Below, in pieces: positions 8,059 through 16,087 of a DNA stretch of 64,000 nucleotides (positions are counted from its first letter, which is position 1; the number at the start of each line of letters is the position of its first letter). The notes below the pieces were generated by a model. That model was not told the origin of the DNA. It was given only the letters and a program-made list of their open reading frames with translations, and made no database searches. The position numbers were made by a program, and so were the translations under genes. Source of the stretch: Amycolatopsis anabasis (GTDB lineage: Bacteria; Actinomycetota; Actinomycetes; Mycobacteriales; Pseudonocardiaceae); the NCBI RefSeq assembly GCF_009765355.1, contig NZ_VTHK01000010.1:88901-152900 (forward strand). The letters run 5' to 3'.

Positions 8059-8175
8059 TCAGCGCGTGCCGTGTGCGAAGCCCGGATCCCGGGCGATGAT
8101 CGCGGTGACCACCACGACCCAGACGACGGCGAACATGAGTCCCCAGAACTTCAGGTTCGTGAGCAGGCGAGGCAT
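8059..8175 (-). CDS. Small single-span membrane protein (38 aa)
   Basis: A 38-codon ORF with ATG at 8175 and a good Shine-Dalgarno (GAGAGGAG) 7 nt upstream. The peptide starts MPRLLTNLKFWGLM and then has one hydrophobic segment (residues about 12-28, FAVVWVVVVTAII), ending in a short polar tail (ARDPGFAHGTR). It sits 37 nt downstream of the CorA-like gene on the same strand and so may be cotranscribed. Function unknown; position suggests a small accessory of the magnesium channel, but this is inference only. Confidence 0.55.
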   Translation of the reverse strand: MPRLLTNLKFWGLMFAVVWVVVVTAIIARDPGFAHGTR

Positions 8176-8212
8176 GGCAGAACTCCTCTCAATCGAATGG
8201 TCGGAAGAACTT

Positions 8213-9298
8213 CTAGAGCCAGCGGTTCTTCCGGAATATTCGATAGAGCAGCAGGCACACGCCGAGAATGACGCACATGACCATCGGGTAGCCGAACTGC
8301 CAGTGCAGCTCGGGCATGTAGTCGAAGTTCATGCCGTAGATCCCGGCGCCCGCGGTCGGCACGGCGACGATCGCGGCCCACGCGGTGATCTTGCGCATGT
8401 CGGTGTTCTGCTGGAGCGTGATCTTCGCCAGCGTGGCGTCGACCAGGGTGGTGAGCAGCTCGTCGAACCCGGCCACCCGCTCGGACACCGTGGTGAGGTG
8501 GTCGTCGACGTCGCGGAAGTAGGAGCGCACCTGGTCGGGCACCAGGCGGGTGTAGCCCTCGGCGAGGCGGCGCAGCGGGGTGGCCAGCGGCATCACCGCG
8601 CGGCGCAGCTCGAGCACCTCGCGCTTCATGAAGTAGATGGTCTCCGCGCTGACCGAGGACCGCGGCGCGAACACCTGGGTCTCCATCTCGTCGATGTCGC
8701 CCTCGATGCGCGCGGTGACGTCGAGGTAGTGGTCGACGACGTGGTCGGCGATCGCGTGCAGCACGGCCGACGGGCCCAGCCGCAGCCGCTCCGGATCGGC
8801 GTCCAGCTCGTGCCGCAGCCGGGCGAGGCCGGAGTGGTTCCCGTGCCGGACGGTGATGATGAAGTCCTGGCCGAGGAACGCCATCAGCTCGCCGGTCTCG
8901 ACGATCTCGTTGGCGGTGGTCGGCGACTCGTGCTCCACGTACCGGACGGTCTTGAGCACCATGAACAGCGTGTCGTCGTAGCGCTCGAGCTTCGGGCGCT
9001 GGTGCGCCTGCACCGCGTCCTCGACGGCCAGCTCGTGCAGCCCGAACGTCTCGGCGATGCCCTGGATCTGGATCTCGTCGGGTTCGTGCAGGCCGATCCA
9101 CACGAAACCGTCGCCCTGCTCGCGGACCTCCTTGATGGCGTCCATGTGCGAACAGCGCCCGGGCTGGCGCTCGCCGTCGACGTAGACGGCGCAGTCGACG
9201 ACGTACGCCGAAAGGGGGACGGGGATGGGCGGCTCGACGCGCGCGGCGCGGCCGTTGCCCCGGCCTCGCAGACCGCCGAGGGAAGGAATCGCAGGCAT
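8213..9298 (-). CDS. corA: CorA-family Mg2+/Co2+ transporter
   Basis: Homopentameric divalent-cation channel, 361 aa. It shows the diagnostic GMN signature (residues 322-324, in IYGMNFDYMPEL) at the end of the first transmembrane helix (about 300-321). A second helix (about 335-353) and a basic C-terminal tail (YRIFRKNRWL) follow. The large N-terminal part is the cytoplasmic funnel with long helices (about residues 170-290). ATG 9298 has CCAGGAGATGC in front. Expected role: magnesium uptake, possibly cobalt or nickel. Confidence 0.92.
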   Translation of the reverse strand: MPAIPSLGGLRGRGNGRAARVEPPIPVPLSAYVVDCAVYVDGERQPGRCSHMDAIKEVREQGDGFVWIGLHEPDEIQIQGIAETFGLHELAVEDAVQAHQRPKLERYDDTLFMVLKTVRYVEHESPTTANEIVETGELMAFLGQDFIITVRHGNHSGLARLRHELDADPERLRLGPSAVLHAIADHVVDHYLDVTARIEGDIDEMETQVFAPRSSVSAETIYFMKREVLELRRAVMPLATPLRRLAEGYTRLVPDQVRSYFRDVDDHLTTVSERVAGFDELLTTLVDATLAKITLQQNTDMRKITAWAAIVAVPTAGAGIYGMNFDYMPELHWQFGYPMVMCVILGVCLLLYRIFRKNRWL

Positions 9299-9615
9299 GG
9301 CATCTCCTGGGGCTGACGTCGTGCATGGCTACGACGCGCCGAACGGATCGGGGTCCGCCCGGCACAACCAGCGTCCCGGTTCGCGCCCGGGCTACCAGTG
9401 AGAAGGCAGGCCGACCGGCGTGCGGGGAACGCTGGGACTACTAGGGAGCGGACTATCGCCACTACTCATCGTGCGTTCCTCACCTCCTCGGGTCGGCGGC
9501 TGCGACAACGTGTCATTGCTCGCGTTGACGCACTGACACCAATGGTCGAGGGTACTCCTCAACATCACCCCATGTCGTCAGAGGTCGATGTGGCGTTACC
9601 CGAGGAGGACAAATC
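9299..9615. other. Divergent intergenic region corA/maoC with possible small ORF and dyad
   Basis: No long gene fits. On the minus strand a 25-codon ORF (9392-9469) has an unusually good ribosome binding site (GAGGAGGTGAGG) and could be a corA leader peptide. A dyad GTGTCA (9511-9516)/TGACAC (9534-9539) flanks TTGACG (9525-9530), which could be a -35 element for the MaoC gene, although no matching -10 is evident. Confidence 0.3.
9392..9469 (-). CDS. Possible 25-aa upstream ORF of corA
   Basis: ATG 9469, then 25 codons rich in Ser and Pro (MSSGDSPLPSSPS..., ending GLPSHW), stop TAG at 9392-9394. GAGGAGGTGAGG lies 8-9 nt upstream, stronger than the site of most genes here. It ends 93 nt before corA. 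No family is recognised; it could be a leader peptide controlling corA or chance. Confidence 0.22.
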   Translation of the reverse strand: MSSGDSPLPSSPSVPRTPVGLPSHW

Positions 9616-10119
9616 GTGCAGTTCGGGCGGTACTTCGAGGAGTTCGAGGTGGGTGCGGTGTACAAGCACTGGCCCGGCAAAACGGTCACCGAATACGACG
9701 ACCACCTCTTCTGCCTGCTCACCATGAACCACCACCCGCTGCACATGGACGCGCACTACGCGGGGGAGACCACGGATTTCGGCAAGAACGTGGTCGTGGG
9801 GAACTACATCTACTCGCTGCTGCTGGGCATGTCGGTGCCGGACGTCTCCGGCAAGGCGATCGCCAACCTGGAGGTCGAGTCGCTGCGGCACGTGAAGCCG
9901 ACCTTCCACGGCGACACGATCTACGGTGAGACCGAGGTCCTGGACAAGACGCCGTCGAAGTCGAAGGACGACCGGGGCGTGGTGTACGTGGAGACCCGCG
10001 GGTACAAGCAGGACGGCACGATCGTGTGCGTGTTCCGCCGGAAGGTCATGGTGCCGAAACGCTCGTATGGTGAGACCCGCGGCGGCGAACAACCCGGCCG
10101 CCCGGTACCCCACGAGTGA
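9616..10119 (+). CDS. MaoC-family dehydratase / enoyl-CoA hydratase
   Basis: A 167-aa single hot-dog-fold hydratase of the MaoC group. The active-site segment TMNHHPLHMDAHYA (residues about 37-49) corresponds to the family's D/N-x4-H hydratase motif, here with Asn38 and His43. GTG 9616 has GAGGAGGAC upstream. Substrates are expected to be acyl-CoA esters. The closest described relatives by eye are mesaconyl/beta-methylmalyl-CoA dehydratase-like proteins, but no partner genes (CitE-like lyase, acyl-CoA dehydrogenase) are beside it, so the substrate stays open. Confidence 0.82.
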   Translation: MQFGRYFEEFEVGAVYKHWPGKTVTEYDDHLFCLLTMNHHPLHMDAHYAGETTDFGKNVVVGNYIYSLLLGMSVPDVSGKAIANLEVESLRHVKPTFHGDTIYGETEVLDKTPSKSKDDRGVVYVETRGYKQDGTIVCVFRRKVMVPKRSYGETRGGEQPGRPVPHE

Positions 10120-10156
10120 TCCGCACTTAGCCGACGAAGTGCGGCCTGGAGGCAGC

Positions 10157-11263
10157 GTGTCGATCGAGTTGGACGAGGTCAAGCGGCGGCTGCGGCGGTT
10201 CGCCGAGCGCGAGGCGCGCGGCAACTCGCCGCTGTACGACCACCTGGCGTCGCGGGCCGCCGACGATGACGAGATCGCCGGGCTGCTCACGCACGCCGCG
10301 CCCGAGGACGCGCGGGCGAACCTGCTGCTCGCGGTCGCGCACCGGCTCATCCAGGCGGATCCGATCCACCCCTTGTCCCGGTACTACCCCTCGCTGGGCG
10401 GATTCGACGGGGTGGATTCGGAGACCTGGCCGCTGTTCCGGTCGTTCCTGCTCGAGCGCGCGGACCAGGCCCGCGAGCTGATCGGCACGCGGTTCACCCA
10501 GACCAACGAGGTGCGCCGCGCGGCCCTGCTCTACCCCGGGGTCGCGCTGGCGGCGAAGGACGCGGGCGGCAAGGTCGGACTGCTGGAGGCGGGTTGCAGC
10601 GCGGGATTGCTGCTCGGGCTGGACAAGTACGGCTACCGCTACCAGTGCGACGGCGGTGAGCAGCTCGCCGTCGGCCCGGCCAAGGCCGCGGTCGGGCTGC
10701 ACTGCGCGCTGGAGCTGGCGCCGGGCGCGACCGTGCCGAAGCTGCCGAAGAAACTGGCCGTCGCCGCGAAGGTGGGCCTGGACCGCGCGCCGGTGGACGC
10801 CGACGACGAGGACGAACTGGCCTGGCTCGAAGCGTGCGTCTGGGCCGATCAGGTGGACCGGATCCGGTTGCTGCGCACCGCCGCGGCCGCCCAGCGCAAG
10901 GATCCGCCGGAGTTCGTCACCGGGGACGCGGTGGACGATCTGGCCGCCGCGGCGGCCCGGGTGCCCGCCGAACTCCCGCTCGTGGTGCTCACCAGCCACG
11001 CGCTGGTCTACCTCCCCGAGCGGCGGCGCGCGGATTTCGTCGCCGCGCTGGGGGACATCGCGGCTGACCGTCCACTGTGGTGGGTCAGCCAGGGGCCCTA
11101 CCAGGCCGGGCTCGCCTACGTCCTGCCCGGCCGCGACGATCTGCGCACCGAAGCGGGCGAGCCGCCGTGCGTGCTCGGCCTCGCGCACTGGTCCGGCGGC
11201 TCCATCCAGGCGAGGGCGCTCGCCCGCACGGACCCCCACGGCCAGCGCATGACCTGGCTCTAG
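10157..11263 (+). CDS. DUF2332 family protein
   Basis: A 368-aa protein matching DUF2332, a mostly actinobacterial family. The N-terminus SIELDEVKRRLRRFAEREARGNSPLY and the block GLLEAGCSAGLLLGLDKY (about residues 135-152) are typical. The latter resembles a methyltransferase-like glycine-rich loop, but catalytic residues are not identified. GTG 10157 follows CTGGAGGC. No signal peptide or membrane segment. Function unknown. Confidence 0.8.
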   Translation: MSIELDEVKRRLRRFAEREARGNSPLYDHLASRAADDDEIAGLLTHAAPEDARANLLLAVAHRLIQADPIHPLSRYYPSLGGFDGVDSETWPLFRSFLLERADQARELIGTRFTQTNEVRRAALLYPGVALAAKDAGGKVGLLEAGCSAGLLLGLDKYGYRYQCDGGEQLAVGPAKAAVGLHCALELAPGATVPKLPKKLAVAAKVGLDRAPVDADDEDELAWLEACVWADQVDRIRLLRTAAAAQRKDPPEFVTGDAVDDLAAAAARVPAELPLVVLTSHALVYLPERRRADFVAALGDIAADRPLWWVSQGPYQAGLAYVLPGRDDLRTEAGEPPCVLGLAHWSGGSIQARALARTDPHGQRMTWL

Positions 11264-11303
11264 TGGTTGTGCGGCGCCCGGCCTCTGGTGAGGATGGGGC
11301 GCC

Positions 11304-12911
11304 ATGGACACCTGGTACACGCCGCTGACCCCGCTGGCGTTCCTGGAGCGCTCGGCCGAGGTCTTCGCGGACAAGACCGCGATCGTCTACGGCGACCGGC
11401 GCACCAGCTACCGCGAGTTCGCCGCCGAGGCGACCCGGCTGGCGCACGCGCTGCGCGCCACCGGCGTCGGACCCGGCGACCGGGTGGCCTACCTGCTGCC
11501 GAACATCCCGGAGATGCTGGTCGCGCATTTCGGCGTCCCGCTGGCGGGCGGGGTGCTGGTGGCGATCAACACCCGGCTGGCCCCCGCCGAGATCCGGCAC
11601 ATCCTCGAGCACTCCGGCGCCCGGGTGCTGGTGGCGGACTCCGGGCTGCACGCCTCGATCGCGCCGATCGCCGCCGAACTGGAGCTCGCGGAGATCGTCA
11701 CGGTCACCGATCCGGCCTCCGGTGCCCGGCCCGATCCGGCCGTCGGCGGGATCTCGTACGCCGAACTGCTCGCGCGGGGGAGCGACGAACCGCTGCCGTG
11801 GACCGTCGAGGACGAGCGCGGCACGATCTCGATCAACTACACCTCGGGCACCACCGGCAAGCCCAAGGGCGTGATGTACCACCACCGCGGCGCCTACCTG
11901 AACGCGCTCGCCGAGGTCGTGCACTCGCGGCACACGCCGGAGTCGCGGTACCTGTGGACGCTGCCGATGTTCCACTGCAACGGCTGGTGCACGACCTGGG
12001 GAGTGACCGCGATCGGCGGCACGCACGTGTGCCTGCGCGCGGTGGACGCGGCCGAGATCTGGCGGCTGCTGGACACCGAGGGCGTCACGCACCTCAACGG
12101 CGCGCCGACCGTGCTGGTCACCATCGCGAACCACGAGGGCGCGCATCCGCTGGCCAACGAGGTCGTGGTCACCACGGCCGGGGCGCCGCCGAGCCCGACG
12201 GTGATCGAGCGGATGGCCGGGCTGGGCGCGCGGCTGGTGCACGTCTACGGGCTGACCGAGACCTACGGGCCCTACACCGTGTGCGAGTACCAGGAGGGCT
12301 GGGCGAAGCTGGACGTGGCCGCGCGCAGCACACTGCTGGCCCGGCAGGGGGTCGGCATGATCGTCGCCGACCAGATCCGGGTGGTGGACGAACAGCTGCG
12401 GGACGTGCCGCGCGACGGGGCGACCATGGGGGAGGTGGTGATGCGCGGCAACAACGTGATGTCCGGGTACTTCGCCGATCCCGAGGCGACCGAGAAGGCG
12501 TTCCGCGGCGGCTGGTTCCACTCCGGGGACCTCGGGGTGTGGCATGCGGACGGGTACATCGAACTGCGGGACCGGGCGAAGGACATCATCGTGTCCGGCG
12601 GCGAGAACATCTCGACGATCGAGGTCGAGGCGGCGATCTACGCGTTCCCCTCGGTGCTCGAGGTCGCCGTGGTGGGGGTGCCGCATGAGAAGTGGGGCGA
12701 GCGGCCGAAGGCCTACGTGGTGCTGCGCCCCGGTGCGACCCCCGACGCGGAGGCCCTGCTCGAGCACGTGCGTGGGCGGATCGCGCGGTACAAGGTGCCC
12801 GAGGCGGTCGAGTTCGTGCCGGAACTGCCGAAGACTTCGACCGGCAAGATCCAGAAGTTCCAGCTCCGCGAACGGGAATGGGCGGGGCGCGACCGCCGAG
12901 TCCAGGGTTAG
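11304..12911 (+). CDS. AMP-forming acyl-CoA synthetase (FadD-like)
   Basis: A 535-aa member of the adenylate-forming superfamily. The ATP P-loop YTSGTTGKPKG is at about residues 179-189. It also has the motif YGLTETYGPY, the hinge region SGDLGVWHADGYIELRDRAKDII, and the C-terminal catalytic lysine in TSTGKIQKFQLR. Expected reaction: carboxylic acid + ATP + CoA to acyl-CoA + AMP + PPi. The overall pattern (MYHHRGAYLNAL after the P-loop) matches the medium-chain/aromatic acyl-CoA ligase subgroup. Stops convergently with the NUDIX gene, sharing 4 bases. Confidence 0.88.
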   Translation: MDTWYTPLTPLAFLERSAEVFADKTAIVYGDRRTSYREFAAEATRLAHALRATGVGPGDRVAYLLPNIPEMLVAHFGVPLAGGVLVAINTRLAPAEIRHILEHSGARVLVADSGLHASIAPIAAELELAEIVTVTDPASGARPDPAVGGISYAELLARGSDEPLPWTVEDERGTISINYTSGTTGKPKGVMYHHRGAYLNALAEVVHSRHTPESRYLWTLPMFHCNGWCTTWGVTAIGGTHVCLRAVDAAEIWRLLDTEGVTHLNGAPTVLVTIANHEGAHPLANEVVVTTAGAPPSPTVIERMAGLGARLVHVYGLTETYGPYTVCEYQEGWAKLDVAARSTLLARQGVGMIVADQIRVVDEQLRDVPRDGATMGEVVMRGNNVMSGYFADPEATEKAFRGGWFHSGDLGVWHADGYIELRDRAKDIIVSGGENISTIEVEAAIYAFPSVLEVAVVGVPHEKWGERPKAYVVLRPGATPDAEALLEHVRGRIARYKVPEAVEFVPELPKTSTGKIQKFQLREREWAGRDRRVQG

Positions 12912-13321
12912 GCCGACGGCAGGGCGTTCCAGTTACGGAGCGTGTCGACCAGGCCGTCGGTGAGGGCTCCCGCGTCGTCGAGCTCGGCGATCTCCGCCGC
13001 GCCGACCCAGCGCGCGTCGGCGGCGTCATCACCAGCCCGTAACCGTCCGCCCGTCACCGCGCAGCGATAGTCGAAGATCTCGTACGGACCGCGCACCACC
13101 GTGCCGACGAGTGCGCCCGGGCGCACCTCGAGCCCGGTTTCCTCGCGCAGTTCCCGGATCACCGCGGCGGCGTCCGTTTCCTCCCCTTCCACCCGGCCAC
13201 CAGGCAGCGACCAGCGGCCGCGGCCCGGTTCGTTCGCGCGCTGGACGAGCAGTAGTCTGCCCGCGCCGTCGTACACGATTCCGCCTACGCACCGCACGGA
13301 ATTCTGGTCGTTCACCTGCAT
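12908..13321 (-). CDS. NUDIX hydrolase
   Basis: A 137-aa NUDIX protein with a perfect box: Gly42, Glu48, then REL-REETG (56-63). The surrounding RWSLPGGRVEGEE is MutT-like. Such enzymes cleave nucleoside diphosphates linked to another moiety; the specific substrate is not predictable. ATG 13321 is chosen for length; no convincing ribosome binding site is seen. It ends tail-to-tail with the acyl-CoA synthetase gene. Confidence 0.88.
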   Translation of the reverse strand: MQVNDQNSVRCVGGIVYDGAGRLLLVQRANEPGRGRWSLPGGRVEGEETDAAAVIRELREETGLEVRPGALVGTVVRGPYEIFDYRCAVTGGRLRAGDDAADARWVGAAEIAELDDAGALTDGLVDTLRNWNALPSA

Positions 13322-13502
13322 TGGGAGAGGTTAACCGGGGTGATCCGGACCACGGTGTACACGGAGAGTAGTCGTACGGTACACTCTCAACCGGTCGCTG
13401 ACCCAAGCGCGGGACTTTCCTCCCGTAACGCAGGGCGGTGCGGTACAACGTAACTGGTTGCCCTTGCAAGACAGGCGTACGCAAGAGACGGGATTGATCG
13501 TT

Positions 13503-13664
13503 GTGAACGCGAAAAAGCTTATCGGTATCGCGGCAATCGCGTTGGTTCTGTTTTTCGTGATCGCCCAGCCTGGACAAGCAGCGGGTCTTGTCAACAACAT
13601 CATCGGCTTCCTGCGGGATTCGGCGGAATCGGTGATCACATTCGTCCGCAACGTGTTCAGCTGA
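13503..13664 (+). CDS. Small membrane/secreted protein (53 aa) next to PH-domain gene
   Basis: A 53-aa protein with a Lys-Lys start (VNAKKLIG), one hydrophobic segment (IAAIALVLFFVIAQPGQAA, about residues 7-25) and an amphipathic tail (LVNNIIGFLRDSAESVITF). The segment could be a transmembrane anchor or a signal peptide cleaved after AQA. The start is GTG 13503; TTG 13494 is an in-frame alternative. It precedes the PH-domain gene by 20 nt and is probably cotranscribed. The function is not known. Confidence 0.65.
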   Translation: MNAKKLIGIAAIALVLFFVIAQPGQAAGLVNNIIGFLRDSAESVITFVRNVFS

Positions 13665-13684
13665 TCGACGGATAGTCTCCGGGT

Positions 13685-14245
13685 ATGTTCGCCCCACGCG
13701 ACCCCGACGAGTACCTGCTCGACACCGAGCGGCGGGTCATCCGGATCCGCCGCCATTGGGCGTACCTCATGTGGGACAGCTTCGAAGCGGTCGCCCTCAT
13801 CGCGATCTGCGTGATGGTGTCCTACCTGCTCCCGCCGTCGATGTGGGTGCTGCAGAACGTGCTCTGGTACGCCGCGTTGCTCGTCGTGTTGCGTTACGCC
13901 TACCAGGTGATGGAGTGGTGGGTCGAGCGCCTGGTGGTCACGGACAAGCGGTTCGTGATGACCACCGGGGTGTTCACCACCAAGGTGCTGATGATGCCGA
14001 TCAGCAAGGTCACCGACCTCACCTACGAGCGCACCTGGAACGGCCGGATGCTGGGCTACGGCACGATGGTCGTGGAGTCCGCCGGTCAGATCCAGGCGCT
14101 GAACCGGATCGAGTACCTGCCCCGCCCCGAGGAGTTCTACGACACGATCTCCGAGCTGGTGTTCGGCGACAAGCAGAAGCAGGCCGAGCGGTTCTCGATG
14201 ATCAAGGCCCAGCGCGCCGCGCGCGGCAAGAAGATGGTCGGCTAG
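13685..14245 (+). CDS. Bacterial PH-domain (YdbS/bPH2-like) membrane protein
   Basis: A 186-aa membrane protein: a basic N-terminal cytoplasmic part (ERRVIRIRRHW), two adjacent hydrophobic helices (about residues 34-51 and 56-75) and a C-terminal bPH2 fold. The WVERLVVTDKRFVMTTGVFTTKVLMMPISKVTDLTYER stretch is typical of that fold. bPH2 proteins have no settled biochemical role. The pairing with the tiny upstream hydrophobic protein suggests a membrane complex (inference). Confidence 0.85.
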   Translation: MFAPRDPDEYLLDTERRVIRIRRHWAYLMWDSFEAVALIAICVMVSYLLPPSMWVLQNVLWYAALLVVLRYAYQVMEWWVERLVVTDKRFVMTTGVFTTKVLMMPISKVTDLTYERTWNGRMLGYGTMVVESAGQIQALNRIEYLPRPEEFYDTISELVFGDKQKQAERFSMIKAQRAARGKKMVG

Positions 14246-14307
14246 AACGTGTTCTCGCTTGACGGTCGTTCCACCTGGTAGAGACTGGTCGGGGGCGGTC
14301 GGCAAGA

Positions 14308-15177
14308 ATGGGTCCGATGCGCATCGATCTGCACACCCATTCGAACGTCTCGGACGGCACCGACACCCCCGCCGAGCTGGTCGCCGCCGCGGCGCGCGCC
14401 GGGCTCGACGTCGTCGCGCTGACCGACCACGACACCACCGCGGGCTGGGCTCGTGCGACCGAGGCACTGCCGCCCGGGCTCACGCTCGTGCCGGGCGCCG
14501 AGCTGTCCTGCGTGTCCCACCGGGACGCCGGATACGGCATCAGCGTGCACCTGCTGGCCTACCTGTTCGATCCGGATTCGCCCGCGCTGGTCACCGAGCA
14601 GCTGCGGCTCCGCCTCGAGCGGCGGACGCGCCTGCACGCGATGGCCGTGCGGATGGCCGCCGACGGGTTGCCGATCGACGCGGACGAGGTGCTCGGCCTG
14701 CTGCCGGAGGACGCCCCCGCGGGTCGCCCGCACCTCGCGCAGGCACTGGTTCGCGCCGGGCTGGTGGAATCGGTCGACCAGGCGTTCGCGGAGTACCTCG
14801 GCCACGGCCGCGGCTACTACCTGCCGCGGGAGGACACCCCGGTGGAGACGGCGATCGACATGATCGCCGACGCGGGCGGGGTCACCGTGCTCGCGCATCC
14901 CTTCGCGTACTCGCGCGGCGCGACCGTTTCCGCCGCCACGATCGCCGAACTCGCCGACCGCGGCCTCGGCGGCGTCGAGGTCGACCACCCCAACCACGAC
15001 GAGGAGGCCCGCGCGAAACTGCGCGGGCTGGCCGACGAGCTCGGGTTGCTGAAGACCGGGTCCAGCGATTACCACGGCACCAACAAGACGATCGGCCTCG
15101 GCCAGGAGACCACGGACCCGGAGGTCTTCGAGGCGATCGTCGAACGGGCGACCGGCGCCCGGGTCCGGACGGGCTGA
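14308..15177 (+). CDS. PHP-domain metal-dependent phosphoesterase
   Basis: A 289-aa PHP phosphoesterase. Motifs: HTHSNVSDGTDTP (residues 9-21), LTDHDTTAGW (about 37-46), PGAELSC (about 61-67), HPFAY (about 197) and GSSDYHG (about 252-258). These supply the trinuclear metal site. By resemblance it belongs to the RNase AM/YciV group, which removes phosphate from 3',5'-nucleoside bisphosphates or degrades RNA 5' ends. ATG 14317 is an alternative start giving MRIDLHTHS. The marC gene follows after 3 nt. Confidence 0.88.
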   Translation: MGPMRIDLHTHSNVSDGTDTPAELVAAAARAGLDVVALTDHDTTAGWARATEALPPGLTLVPGAELSCVSHRDAGYGISVHLLAYLFDPDSPALVTEQLRLRLERRTRLHAMAVRMAADGLPIDADEVLGLLPEDAPAGRPHLAQALVRAGLVESVDQAFAEYLGHGRGYYLPREDTPVETAIDMIADAGGVTVLAHPFAYSRGATVSAATIAELADRGLGGVEVDHPNHDEEARAKLRGLADELGLLKTGSSDYHGTNKTIGLGQETTDPEVFEAIVERATGARVRTG

Positions 15178-15180
15178 CCG

Positions 15181-15807
15181 GTGGCGCTGACCGACTTCTT
15201 CGAACCGAAGCTGTTCATGGAGGCGACCATCACGCTGGTCGTCATCATGGACCCGCCGGGCACGGTCCCGGTTTTCCTGAGCCTCACCGGGCGCAAGTCG
15301 CCCGCGGTCCGGGCGCGGGCGGCGCGGCAGGCGGTGCTGGTGTCGCTGCTGGTGATCTCGCTGTTCGCGGTGGCGGGCCAGGCGATCCTGTCCTACCTCG
15401 GGATCGGGATCCCGGCGCTGCAGGGGGCGGGTGGCCTGCTCCTGCTGCTCATCGCGCTCGACCTGCTGACCGGGAAGGGCGGCAGCGAACCCGAGGTCGC
15501 CGACGACGTCAACGTGGCGCTGGTGCCGCTCGGCACGCCGCTGCTCGCCGGACCGGGCGCGATCGCCGCGACGATCGTGTTCGTGCGGCAGGCGGAGGGG
15601 CGGCTCGGCGCGTACGTCGCATTGGCGCTGGCGATCGTCGCGGTGCATTTCGTGCTGTACACGTGCATGCGGTACTCGGGCGTGGTGATCAAGCTGATCA
15701 AGGAAAGCGGGATCACGCTGCTCGCGAAGATCGCCGGCCTCCTGCTCGCCGCGATCGCGGTCGAACTGGTCGCCAACTCGGTGCGCGGCTTCATCGCGGG
15801 CGCCTGA
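15181..15807 (+). CDS. MarC-family integral membrane protein
   Basis: A 208-aa MarC/SNARE-associated NAAT-type membrane protein with six hydrophobic segments. Family landmarks are VIMDPPGTVPVFLSLT (about 20-35) and LGTPLLAGPGAIAATIVF (about 118-135), each with the conserved Pro-Gly. Transport of small compounds is assumed for the family, though the original link to multiple antibiotic resistance was withdrawn. GTG 15181 lies 3 nt after the PHP stop, so the two are one operon. Confidence 0.87.
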   Translation: MALTDFFEPKLFMEATITLVVIMDPPGTVPVFLSLTGRKSPAVRARAARQAVLVSLLVISLFAVAGQAILSYLGIGIPALQGAGGLLLLLIALDLLTGKGGSEPEVADDVNVALVPLGTPLLAGPGAIAATIVFVRQAEGRLGAYVALALAIVAVHFVLYTCMRYSGVVIKLIKESGITLLAKIAGLLLAAIAVELVANSVRGFIAGA

Positions 15808-15837
15808 CCCCGGCCACCCCCTGGCCGCGACGCGGAA

Positions 15838-16019
15838 GCAGGAAGGGACCTTCGCTCACGTATTTCTGTAGTAAAGGTCCCCCGCTCCGGTTTCGCGGCA
15901 GCGAAGGTCCCCCGCTCACGAACTTGGAGCGAACTTGGAGCAAAGGTCCCTCGCTCTCGGTTAGCCGTAGCGAATGTCCCTTGCTCCAGGCGAGCGATAG
16001 CAAAGGTCCCTCGCTGCCG
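15838..16019. repeat. Degenerate array of AGCAAAGGTCCC(T/C)CGCT-type repeats
   Basis: Between marC and the RecB-type nuclease lie at least six imperfect copies, in both orientations, of a core written AG-AAAGGTCCC--GCT. Examples start near 15842 (inverted), 15870, 15900, 15940, 15970 and 16000. The core is the same as in the 156-bp repeats at 24512 and 34126. Inverted neighbours could fold into hairpins and act as bidirectional terminators. Confidence 0.65.
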
Positions 16020-16087
16020 GATCGGTGCCCCGGGGGCGAAGAGTGTCGGTGGGGGTGCGTAGCGTGGAACCCGGGGGAGCTTTTCCC

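Noticed and set aside
13364..13388. GAGAGT...ACTCTC dyad upstream of the 53-aa protein gene
   Set aside because: Six-base arms with a 13-nt spacer are too weak to call an operator or terminator.
15838..16019. CRISPR-like array
   Set aside because: Copies alternate in orientation, have irregular spacing and no conserved-length spacers; the neighbouring RecB-type nuclease has a Cas4-like fold but no cas genes accompany it.
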